12,453 bases of DNA, taken from an uncultured Variovorax sp. Its GTDB lineage: Bacteria; Pseudomonadota; Gammaproteobacteria; Burkholderiales; Burkholderiaceae_C. The stretch is from contig CAIQMJ010001234.1 in NCBI GenBank assembly GCA_903872875.1, positions 1 through 12,453 on the forward strand, in the 5' to 3' direction. This document shows, piece after piece, positions 6,747-12,453 of this stretch (position 1 is the stretch's first letter; the number at the start of each line of letters is the position of its first letter). The notes under the pieces were generated by a model. That model saw only the letters and a program-made list of their open reading frames with translations. It was not told the DNA's origin and made no database searches. The translations under genes were made by a program, and so were the position numbers.

Positions 6747-7394
6747 ATGCTCAACGCCAGCAAACTCATGCCACAGGGCGGGGGCCTCGCCCCTGTCCTG
6801 CTCAAGCGCGCCGCCACCGTCGAACTCGACTGGGACGTGCGCCAGAAAAGCCGTTTCGACGCCACCGATTCGCAGGGCCGCCAGATCGGCGTGTTCCTGC
6901 CGCGCGGCACCGCCGTCCGTGGCGGCGACGTGCTGGTCGCGGAAGACGGCTCGCTGATCCGCGTGATCGCGGCACCGCAGCCGGTGCTCGTCATCACGCA
7001 TTGCAGCCAGCACGGCACGTCGTTCGATCTGACCCGCGCGGCCTACCACCTGGGCAACCGCCACGTGCCGATCGAACTCAAGCCGGACCACCTGAAGATC
7101 GAGCCGGACCATGTGCTGGCGGCCATGCTGCGATCGATGCATCTGATCGTCCATGAAGCCGCGGAAGCCTTCGAGCCCGAAGGCGGCGCCTACGGGTCGC
7201 ATGGTGCGACCGGCGGACACAGTCATGGACACGGTGCGCATGATCACGGTCACGGACATTCGCACGGAAAGGCGCCGGTCGGCCCGGTGCTGCATCCCGA
7301 TGCGTATGGCGGCGCGCATGACCACGGCGAGGATCATGACCACGGCCACGCCCACAGCGACGGCCATTCGCATGGTCACGACCACGGTCACTGA
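6747..7394 (+). CDS. ureE: Urease accessory protein UreE, nickel metallochaperone
   Basis: Cytoplasmic nickel chaperone that delivers metal to the UreDFG-apo-urease complex. The 215-residue product has the N-terminal UreE domain (VELDWDVRQKSRF, then VFLPRGTAVRGGDVL) and the C-terminal metal-binding domain with HLGNRHVP, where His106 matches the key interface histidine. From about residue 146 to the end is a histidine-rich tail with 21 His in two blocks, split by a short Pro/Gly-rich linker (KAPVGPVLHPDAYGG). Such tails bind several nickel ions in other UreE proteins. The ATG at 6747 is chosen because the family starts at this Met-Leu position; an upstream in-frame GTG at 6675 would run through the antitoxin start and is unlikely. 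The ribosome binding site is weak. The gene is separated from ureC by the inverted toxin-antitoxin pair, so it may need its own promoter. Confidence 0.95.
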   Translation: MLNASKLMPQGGGLAPVLLKRAATVELDWDVRQKSRFDATDSQGRQIGVFLPRGTAVRGGDVLVAEDGSLIRVIAAPQPVLVITHCSQHGTSFDLTRAAYHLGNRHVPIELKPDHLKIEPDHVLAAMLRSMHLIVHEAAEAFEPEGGAYGSHGATGGHSHGHGAHDHGHGHSHGKAPVGPVLHPDAYGGAHDHGEDHDHGHAHSDGHSHGHDHGH

Positions 7395-8083
7395 TGCCCG
7401 GCACGCCGGGCGCCCTGCCCGCCTCCAGCCTGCTGCAACTGATCTGGCTTGCATCGCCGGCCCTGCCGATCGGCGGCTTCTCGTACTCCGAGGGGCTCGA
7501 GGCCGGCGTCGAATCCGGCGAACTGGCGAACGAAGCCACCGCCGCCGACTGGATCGCCGACCAGCTGCACCTGAGCCTGGCGCGCGCCGATCTGTCGATC
7601 GTGGCGCAAGCCATCGGCGCCTGGCGCAACGGCGACGTGGCACGCCTCCATGCGCTCAACGCCTGGGTGCTCCAGACACGTGAATCGGCCGAATTCCTGC
7701 TCCAGACCGAACAGATGGGCCGCTCCTTCGTCGAATGGCTCAAGCTGCACCACACCGACGTGGCGGCCCGCTTCGAAGGCATGTCGATCACCTACCCGGT
7801 GGCCTTCGCCTTCGCGGCCAGCCGCACCGACGCCGCAGTTCGCGACAGCTGTCTGGCCTTCGCCTTCGGCTGGGCCGAGAACATGACCGGCGCGGCCGTC
7901 AAATGCGTGCCGCTGGGCCAGAGCGCAGGACAGCGCATGCTGGGCCGGCTGGCGCAGGAAATCCCCGCCGCAGTCGACTTGGCGATCGCCCTGCCGGACG
8001 AAGACCGCCAGGCCTTTTCGCCCATGCTCGCCATCCATTCGGCGCGGCACGAAACCCAGTATTCCCGGCTCTTCCGGAGCTGA
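7394..8083 (+). CDS. ureF: Urease accessory protein UreF
   Basis: All-helical activation protein that bridges UreD and UreG and helps gate nickel and CO2 delivery to urease. The product has 229 residues, the usual length. It has the signature SPALPIGGFSYSEGLE (residues 21-36), the central FGWAENMTGAAVKCVPLGQ stretch (about 155-173) and the conserved C-terminal tail HETQYSRLFRS, which in other UreF proteins contacts UreD. Its ATG overlaps the ureE stop in TGATG, so translation is coupled. ureG follows after 17 nt. Its main physical partner, UreD, is not encoded in this window. Confidence 0.97.
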   Translation: MPGTPGALPASSLLQLIWLASPALPIGGFSYSEGLEAGVESGELANEATAADWIADQLHLSLARADLSIVAQAIGAWRNGDVARLHALNAWVLQTRESAEFLLQTEQMGRSFVEWLKLHHTDVAARFEGMSITYPVAFAFAASRTDAAVRDSCLAFAFGWAENMTGAAVKCVPLGQSAGQRMLGRLAQEIPAAVDLAIALPDEDRQAFSPMLAIHSARHETQYSRLFRS

Positions 8084-8100
8084 TTCCAGAGACTCGAACG

Positions 8101-8751
8101 ATGGCTTCCGCACTGCACCACATTCCTCATCGCACCAAGAAACTGCCGCCCCTGCGCGTGGGCATCGGCGGGCCGGTCGGCTCCGGCAAGACGACGCTGC
8201 TGGAGATGCTCTGCAAGGCAATGCGCGACAGGTACGACCTGATCGCGATCACCAACGACATCTACACGAAGGAAGACCAGCGCCTGCTGACGGTCGCCGG
8301 CGCGCTGCCGGCCGAACGCATCATGGGCGTGGAAACCGGCGGCTGCCCTCACACCGCGATCCGCGAGGACGCATCGATCAACCTCGAGGCTATCGACCGC
8401 ATGCTGGCCGATTTCCCGGATGCCGACATCGTGTTCGTCGAGAGTGGCGGCGACAACCTAGCCGCCACGTTCAGCCCCGAGTTGAGCGACCTGACGATCT
8501 ACGTGATCGACGTCGCGGCCGGCGAGAAGATTCCGCGCAAGGGCGGCCCGGGCATCACCAAGAGCGACCTCTTCGTGATCAACAAGACCGATCTCGCGCC
8601 CTACGTGGGCGCCGACTTGAACGTGATGGAAGCCGACACGCAGCGCATGCGCCGCCAGCGTCCTTATGTGATGACCAACCTGAAGACCAACACCGGCCTG
8701 GCCGAGGTCGTGGCGTTCATCGAGAAGCGCGGGATGCTGGTCGACGCCTGA
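8101..8751 (+). CDS. ureG: Urease accessory GTPase UreG
   Basis: SIMIBI-class GTPase that powers nickel insertion into urease and receives nickel from UreE. The 216-residue product has the P-loop GGPVGSGKTT (residues 23-32), the nickel-binding Cys82-Pro-His84 motif within ETGGCPHTAIRED, the Walker B-like FVESGGDNLAATFSPEL and the guanine-specificity motif NKTD. A short N-terminal stretch with His6, His7 and His10 may bind metal weakly. It is the last gene of the urease cluster; the next gene converges on it from the right, 31 nt away. Confidence 0.98.
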   Translation: MASALHHIPHRTKKLPPLRVGIGGPVGSGKTTLLEMLCKAMRDRYDLIAITNDIYTKEDQRLLTVAGALPAERIMGVETGGCPHTAIREDASINLEAIDRMLADFPDADIVFVESGGDNLAATFSPELSDLTIYVIDVAAGEKIPRKGGPGITKSDLFVINKTDLAPYVGADLNVMEADTQRMRRQRPYVMTNLKTNTGLAEVVAFIEKRGMLVDA

Positions 8752-8753
8752 GC

Positions 8754-8776
8754 CCGCTCCGGCAGGCAGCGAGCGG
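8754..8776. terminator. Weak hairpin between convergent ureG and the exported-protein gene
   Basis: CCGCTC (8754-8759) pairs with GAGCGG (8771-8776) around an 11-nt loop in the 31-nt gap between two converging stop codons. There is no T-run on either side, so a classic intrinsic terminator is not shown. Position is the main argument for a role in ending transcription. Confidence 0.25.
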
Positions 8777-8782
8777 ACGCCA

Positions 8783-9310
8783 TCACAGCTCGCCGCCGTC
8801 CTTGAGTTGCCGCGCCTTGTAGACCAGCCGAACGCTCGCGCGGCGCGGCTCGTCGACATGCTGCGCATAGACATCCGTGTCGCCCGACACCCACGACGCA
8901 TAGGCGTTGCCCGGGTCGCGTGCGCCGACCTCGGGGCCGAACGCGGCGCGCCCCCATTCCAGCAATTGCGCGAATGCGCCTGCGCCGCGGTCGGGCTCGA
9001 TCTGCGCCGCCGCAACGTATTCCACGCGACGCAGCGTGCTGCCCGCGAAATAGAAGGTCGCTTCGAAAGGCAGGCCGGCGAGCATCGTCGGCGCCAGTCG
9101 CCAGCTGCCAGCCAGGCCGCCGGGCAGGCGCTGCGGGCGCGCCACGCGCTCCACCGTCGGCAACGCCGCCTGCAGCGCATCGGCGCTCATGCCGATCTGC
9201 ACGCCTGGGGGCAAGGCCTGGGCGTGCACGGTGGCGCACGCAAGGCAGGCCGCGGCAATGGCCAGAACGGTTGGCAGACGCCGCAAAGGGGAAAAGAAGA
9301 AGAGTCGCAT
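8783..9310 (-). CDS. Small exported protein of unknown function
   Basis: I do not recognise this family. The 175-residue product begins MRLFFFSPLRRLP, followed by a hydrophobic stretch rich in Ala/Leu/Cys and a signal peptidase I-like VHA-Q site near residue 30, so it is probably periplasmic. The mature start (PPGVQIGMSADALQAALPTV) resembles the turn-helix opening of small BamE/SmpA-like domains, but this is only a loose likeness. The rest alternates short strands with Trp, Tyr and Arg, ending RLVYKARQLKDGGEL. An upstream ATG at 9334 would add eight residues; the ATG at 9310 is preferred because it gives a compact signal peptide. Neither start has a clear ribosome binding site. It converges with ureG and lies 72 nt downstream of the hydrolase gene on the same strand. 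A functional link to urease is not evident. Confidence 0.75.
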   Translation of the reverse strand: MRLFFFSPLRRLPTVLAIAAACLACATVHAQALPPGVQIGMSADALQAALPTVERVARPQRLPGGLAGSWRLAPTMLAGLPFEATFYFAGSTLRRVEYVAAAQIEPDRGAGAFAQLLEWGRAAFGPEVGARDPGNAYASWVSGDTDVYAQHVDEPRRASVRLVYKARQLKDGGEL

Positions 9311-9382
9311 CGAGAGGGCACCGGAACGAAGCATTCTGACCGTGCCGAGCGGCCCGAGTTCCGGCCGGGCGCCCTTCGGCGC

Positions 9383-10297
9383 TCAGGCCGCTCCGGCGAG
9401 CCGCGTGCGCAGAAATTCCGCCAGCGCGTCCTCGACCGCGATCGGCTGGCCGTTCGCGCCGGTCGCGATTTCGCGGCGGCCATAGAAATGCGTTCCGCCC
9501 GCGACCACGTAGCTCTCGTGGTCGACGCCGAGCGACGTCATGTGCAGGTGCAGTTCGCGGCTGATCGGACCGATACCCGGCAGGTCGTTCTCGCCGCGAA
9601 AGAGGATCGCAGGCGGCGCGCCCGCGTCGCGGATGTAGGTGCGCATTTCCGCCAGGCCCATCGCACCGGACAGCGCGACGACCGCCGCCACCGGGCTCTT
9701 CTGGCCATAGGTCGTGGCCAACGCCATCAGCGCACCCGCCGAGAAGCCGCCCGCGGCGATCCTCGCGGGGTCGATGCCGAGCGCCGCGGCCTGGTCGTGC
9801 ACCCAGGCGATGGCGGTCCCCATGTCGTCCATCGCCGCTTCCAACGCATTCGCGATCATCTGCGGCGTCGAGGGCGGCAGGCCCATGATGCCGCGCACGA
9901 AATCGATGCGGTCGCGATTGACCTGCATCGGATTCAGCAGCAGCGGTGTGCTACCCGGGTCCGGATCCTCGGGCGTGAGCCGGTAATCGATCGAGAAGCA
10001 GACGTAGCCACGCTTGGCGAACTCTTCGCAGTACTCGGCCACGGCGGTGTTCCCATGGCCATCTTCCAGCACGCAGTCGTTCTCGCGCGAGCCTCGGTGG
10101 AATGCGCCGCCGAAGGCCAGCACGATCGCCGGACGCGCGCCTGCAACGGGTCCGGCCGGGCGGTAGATGTCGAGCAGCAACGGACGCAGTCGCGGCGCGG
10201 TGCCGTGGTCCACGCCGGCATGGCCGTAGCACACGCCGCGTTCGATCTGGACGGCGTGGTGCTTGGTGACGAAGTCGTCGATGGCAGCGATGTTCAT
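9383..10297 (-). CDS. Alpha/beta hydrolase, carboxylesterase-like
   Basis: Predicted cytoplasmic esterase or amidase of the alpha/beta-hydrolase fold; no signal peptide is visible. The product has 304 residues. The oxyanion-loop region reads AFGGAFHRGSRE, a variant of the HGGG motif of the hormone-sensitive-lipase and carboxylesterase groups. The nucleophile elbow GFSAG places the serine at residue 186. Asp238 (GENDLPGIG) and His270 (GGTHFYG) complete a plausible triad in the normal order. AAGGAAA lies about six bases before the ATG at 10297, a good ribosome binding site, and this ATG is preferred over the longer upstream reading frame, which runs into the LacI gene. It follows the LacI-family regulator by 11 nt and is likely the last gene of that operon. 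The substrate cannot be told from sequence. Confidence 0.88.
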   Translation of the reverse strand: MNIAAIDDFVTKHHAVQIERGVCYGHAGVDHGTAPRLRPLLLDIYRPAGPVAGARPAIVLAFGGAFHRGSRENDCVLEDGHGNTAVAEYCEEFAKRGYVCFSIDYRLTPEDPDPGSTPLLLNPMQVNRDRIDFVRGIMGLPPSTPQMIANALEAAMDDMGTAIAWVHDQAAALGIDPARIAAGGFSAGALMALATTYGQKSPVAAVVALSGAMGLAEMRTYIRDAGAPPAILFRGENDLPGIGPISRELHLHMTSLGVDHESYVVAGGTHFYGRREIATGANGQPIAVEDALAEFLRTRLAGAA

Positions 10298-10308
10298 GAC
10301 AGTTTCCT

Positions 10309-11373
10309 TCAAGGATGCGAGACAGCGGGCGCCGGGCCGGTGCTGCCGCGGATGATGAGTTCGGTTTCGAGTTCGCGGTGTTCGATCACCGTTTCGCCAG
10401 CCAGCTTGCGGGCGAGCCATTCGGCGGCCATCAGGCCGAGCTTCTCGGACGGCGTGCGCACGGTGGTGATGCCGGGCTCCATCGCGGCGGCGAGTTCGAG
10501 GTCGCTGTAGCCGGTGATCGACAGCCGCTCGGGCACAGCGATACCGCGGGCGCGGCATTCCATGATGGCGCCGGCCGCCAGCAGGTCGTTGGCGCAGATC
10601 ACGGCGGTCGTGTCGGGGTGCTGCTGGAGCACCGCGCGCAACGCATTGCGGCCGTCCTGCAGGCCGCTGCCGCCCGCGAACACGACCCGCTCCGGCGGCA
10701 GCGCGATGCCACGCGCCGCCAGTGCGGCCTCAACGCCGGCCAGCCGGTCGCGTTCCCGGTCGCTGACCTGCAGGAAGGCCATCACGACCGCGATCTGCGT
10801 GTGGCGCAGGTCGAGCAGATGGCGCGTCGCCAGCTCCATCGCCTTGCGGTGGTCGAAGCCGATGCTCGGGATCTGGGGGTCGTAGGACCAGGTCACGATG
10901 TACGGAATCGCACTCTCCTCCAGCAGAGCCTGAAGTTCGGGGTCGCGCTGCAGGCCGACCAGCACCAGGCCGTCGACACCCTGGCGGATCATCGCGTGCA
11001 CCGCGTCGAGTTCCTTCTTGCCGTCGTAGTCGGACGTGGCGATCAGCAGCGAATATCCCGCCGCGCGGCATCCCGACTGCAGGCCCTCGACCGTGCTGCT
11101 GAAGTACGCATGGCGGAACGAGGGAATGACCGCGCCGATCGCCATGCTGCGGTTGCGTCGCAGCGAGCGCGCCACGCCGTTGGGCTGGTAGCGCAGCGCC
11201 TGCGCGGCCTCGGTCACGCGCCGCAGCGTGTCCTGGTTGAGCTGGTGCGGCGCGTTGAAGGCACGCGACACGGTGGCGGGCGATACACCCGCGCGCGTCG
11301 CGACTTCAAGCACGGTCGCGACGCGCGCCGGACGCCGGCCGGGTTTGGCCGGCACGGTGGCGGAACCTGTCAT
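10309..11373 (-). CDS. LacI-family transcriptional regulator
   Basis: DNA-binding repressor with a periplasmic-binding-protein-like ligand domain. The product has 354 residues, typical of the family. The N-terminal helix-turn-helix (about residues 20-40, TVLEVATRAGVSPATVSRAF) and the hinge helix (about 65-75, NGVARSLRRNRS) are canonical. The effector domain runs from about 77 to 345, with characteristic segments IGAVIPSF, GVDGLVLVG, ANDLLAAGAI and the late ITGYSDLELA. The ATG at 11373 overlaps the stop of the upstream NTF2-like gene in ATGA, which fixes the start and implies coupled translation. It probably controls the operon in which it lies. No obvious LacI-type operator (palindrome with central CG) was seen in the window, and the operon promoter lies beyond the right edge. 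Confidence 0.96.
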   Translation of the reverse strand: MTGSATVPAKPGRRPARVATVLEVATRAGVSPATVSRAFNAPHQLNQDTLRRVTEAAQALRYQPNGVARSLRRNRSMAIGAVIPSFRHAYFSSTVEGLQSGCRAAGYSLLIATSDYDGKKELDAVHAMIRQGVDGLVLVGLQRDPELQALLEESAIPYIVTWSYDPQIPSIGFDHRKAMELATRHLLDLRHTQIAVVMAFLQVSDRERDRLAGVEAALAARGIALPPERVVFAGGSGLQDGRNALRAVLQQHPDTTAVICANDLLAAGAIMECRARGIAVPERLSITGYSDLELAAAMEPGITTVRTPSEKLGLMAAEWLARKLAGETVIEHRELETELIIRGSTGPAPAVSHP

Positions 11374-11846
11374 GTGGGTTGTGTTTCCATGGATGGCTTC
11401 TGCACGATCTTCCAGTACGAGTCCTTGCGCGTGACGCGGGCCTGCGCATCGAAGAAGTAGAAATCGCAGCCATCGGCGCAGACGCTTTCACCGGCTGGGG
11501 TGGTGCCCGACACGGTCCAGCGCGAGATGCCGAGCTGGCCGACGACGCAATGCGCCACGTTACCGTAATGCACGTCGGGCAGCCCGGCGAAGCGCGCCGA
11601 AACGCCCGCATGCACCGCCGCGCGGCCGACGCACCGGCGCCCCCACGGATCGGGGCCTTGCGGCAGCTCCATCACGCAGTCTTCCGCGAAGAAGGACAGC
11701 ACGGCGTCGGCATCGTGCCGGTTGAAGGCATGGGCCAGGCCTTCCAGCCGGGCGAGCAGCGTGTCGTGGGTGGGCAGCGCAGACGCGCCGGCGCGGTGGT
11801 CGGCGAGCTCGTGCGGCCGCTGCGATGGGTGAAGAGACGAAGTCAT
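11370..11846 (-). CDS. NTF2/SnoaL-like protein
   Basis: Small alpha+beta-barrel protein of the NTF2/SnoaL superfamily, whose members include isomerases, cyclases, dehydratases and non-enzymatic binding proteins. The product has 158 residues. The domain begins near residue 27 with a helix and the typical FNRHDADAVLSFFAEDCVMELP segment, continues with GRAAVHAGVSARFAGLPDVHY, and ends with DFYFFDAQARVTRKDSYWKI. The first 26 residues are an extra polar, His-rich leader. The ATG at 11846 is chosen because it overlaps the ABC-ATPase stop in ATGA. Its own stop overlaps the LacI start in the same way. No specific reaction can be assigned; its place between a transporter and a hydrolase suggests work on an imported compound. 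Confidence 0.85.
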   Translation of the reverse strand: MTSSLHPSQRPHELADHRAGASALPTHDTLLARLEGLAHAFNRHDADAVLSFFAEDCVMELPQGPDPWGRRCVGRAAVHAGVSARFAGLPDVHYGNVAHCVVGQLGISRWTVSGTTPAGESVCADGCDFYFFDAQARVTRKDSYWKIVQKPSMETQPT

Positions 11847-12453
11847 GAGGCGAGTGAATGTTGTGGGCCGATGCCCTGGTCGTCGACACGGTGGCAGGCA
11901 ACCGTGCGGCCGCCCGACACCGGGCGCAGCAGCGGTTCTTCCGCTCGGCAGCGGGCTTCGGCAAAGGGACAGCGGGCCGCGAAACGGCATCCGGAAAGCC
12001 GCTGCGCCGGGCTGGGCGGATCGCCGCGCAGCACGACGCGCGCGCGTCCGCCGGCCGCCTGCGATGCACCGGGAACGGCCGACACCAGCGCCCAGGTGTA
12101 GGGATGCAGCGGTGCGTCGAAGATGGCGTCGGCGCGCGTCTGCTCGACGATGCGACCAAGGTACATCACGGCGATGTCGTCGCACAGGTAGCGCACCACG
12201 TGCAGGTCGTGCGAGATGAACAGGTAGGTCAGCCGCAGCTCGTCCTGCAGGCGCGCCAGCAGGTTGAGGATCTGTGCCTGGATTGCGACGTCGAGCGCCG
12301 ACACCGGCTCGTCGCAGACCACGAGCTTCGGGCTGGATGCCAATGCGCGCGCGATGCTGATGCGCTGGCGCTGGCCACCCGAGAACTGGTGCGGAAAGAG
12401 CCGGTGCTGGTCGGGCCGCAGCCCGACCGCGTCGAGGACGCGCACGCCGCCGA
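11843..12453 (-). CDS. Peptide/nickel-type ABC transporter ATPase (OppF/DppF-like), N-terminus outside window
   Basis: C-terminal part (about 202 residues) of a nucleotide-binding subunit of an Opp/Dpp-class importer, which would energise uptake of peptides or related solutes at the inner membrane. Visible motifs, in order, are the ABC signature FSGGQRQRISIARAL, Walker B plus D-loop VVCDEPVSALD, the switch histidine in FISHDLHV, and the class-specific C-terminal extension with LHPYTWALVSAVP. After it comes the cysteine cluster GCRFAARCPFAEARC; the same cluster in some DppD/OppD proteins has been reported to hold an iron-sulfur centre. The Walker A region lies to the right of base 12453. The stop overlaps the next gene in ATGA. 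Partner permeases and the binding protein are expected outside the window. Confidence 0.93.
   Translation of the reverse strand, partial: GGVRVLDAVGLRPDQHRLFPHQFSGGQRQRISIARALASSPKLVVCDEPVSALDVAIQAQILNLLARLQDELRLTYLFISHDLHVVRYLCDDIAVMYLGRIVEQTRADAIFDAPLHPYTWALVSAVPGASQAAGGRARVVLRGDPPSPAQRLSGCRFAARCPFAEARCRAEEPLLRPVSGGRTVACHRVDDQGIGPQHSLAS

Noticed and set aside
7197..7391. Possible tandem repeat or CRISPR-like array in the CAT/CAC-GGN-rich stretch
   Set aside because: The periodicity is only codon-level repetition of His-Gly pairs in the UreE tail; there are no constant repeats and spacers.
9340..9382. Hairpins (GCGCC-GAAG-GGCGC and CGGCC...GGCCG) after the hydrolase gene as a terminator
   Set aside because: Stems are only 5 bp and there is no following T-run; such pairs are expected by chance in this base composition.
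8807..10510. 567-codon plus-strand frame across the exported protein and hydrolase genes
   Set aside because: Low-complexity Arg-rich shadow; the minus strand carries the signal peptide and the Ser-Asp-His hydrolase motifs.
10315..11460. 381-codon plus-strand frame opposite the LacI gene
   Set aside because: Shadow of a canonical LacI-family gene on the minus strand.

Overview
The window is GC-rich, tightly packed bacterial DNA. It most likely comes from a betaproteobacterium of the Burkholderiales, Comamonadaceae type (Variovorax-like). The reasons are high G/C at third codon positions, a urease cluster in the order ureA-hupE/ureJ-ureB-ureC-ureE-ureF-ureG, and flanking peptide-type ABC transport and LacI genes. 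This placement is an inference from gene order and protein style; no database search was possible.

Left arm (1-2942, minus strand): one very large reading frame that leaves the window at base 1. It encodes an NCS1-type (purine/cytosine/allantoin-like) permease fused to an eight-cysteine module, a second small membrane segment, a coiled coil and a full histidine kinase core. It starts with GTG at 2942 and is divergent from ureA across 116 bp.

Centre (3059-8751, plus strand): urease structural genes ureA, ureB and ureC with an inserted HupE/UreJ nickel-permease-like gene, followed by accessory genes ureE, ureF and ureG. UreC carries all the nickel and catalytic residues, including the carbamylated lysine. 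UreE has a very histidine-rich tail in two blocks. No ureD (ureH) is present, although UreD normally works with UreF and UreG.

A toxin-antitoxin module sits between ureC and ureE on the opposite strand (6059-6684): an AbrB/MazE-type antitoxin followed by a Doc/Fic-fold toxin, overlapping by 4 nt. It is visibly less GC-rich than its surroundings. The toxin ends 2 nt from the end of ureC. The antitoxin's AT-rich promoter/operator, with a perfect 6+4+6 inverted repeat, fills the short gap in front of ureE. It also contains a plus-strand extended -10 sequence that could drive ureEFG. So the module splits the urease operon and may have coupled its own autoregulation to expression of the nickel-insertion genes. 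This is the most unusual part of the window.

Right arm (8783-12453, minus strand): a small exported protein of unknown function (8783-9310), then an apparent operon entering from the right edge. In transcription order the operon has a partial OppF/DppF-type peptide ABC ATPase, an NTF2/SnoaL-like protein, a LacI-family regulator and an alpha/beta hydrolase. The first three are joined by ATGA overlaps and the last is 11 nt downstream. The likely theme is import and hydrolysis of an ester or amide-type small molecule under LacI-type control; the substrate is unknown.

No tRNA, rRNA, CRISPR array, insertion sequence or phage gene was seen. No gene-free stretch exceeds 300 bases; the longest gap is the 116 bp between the permease-kinase and ureA.
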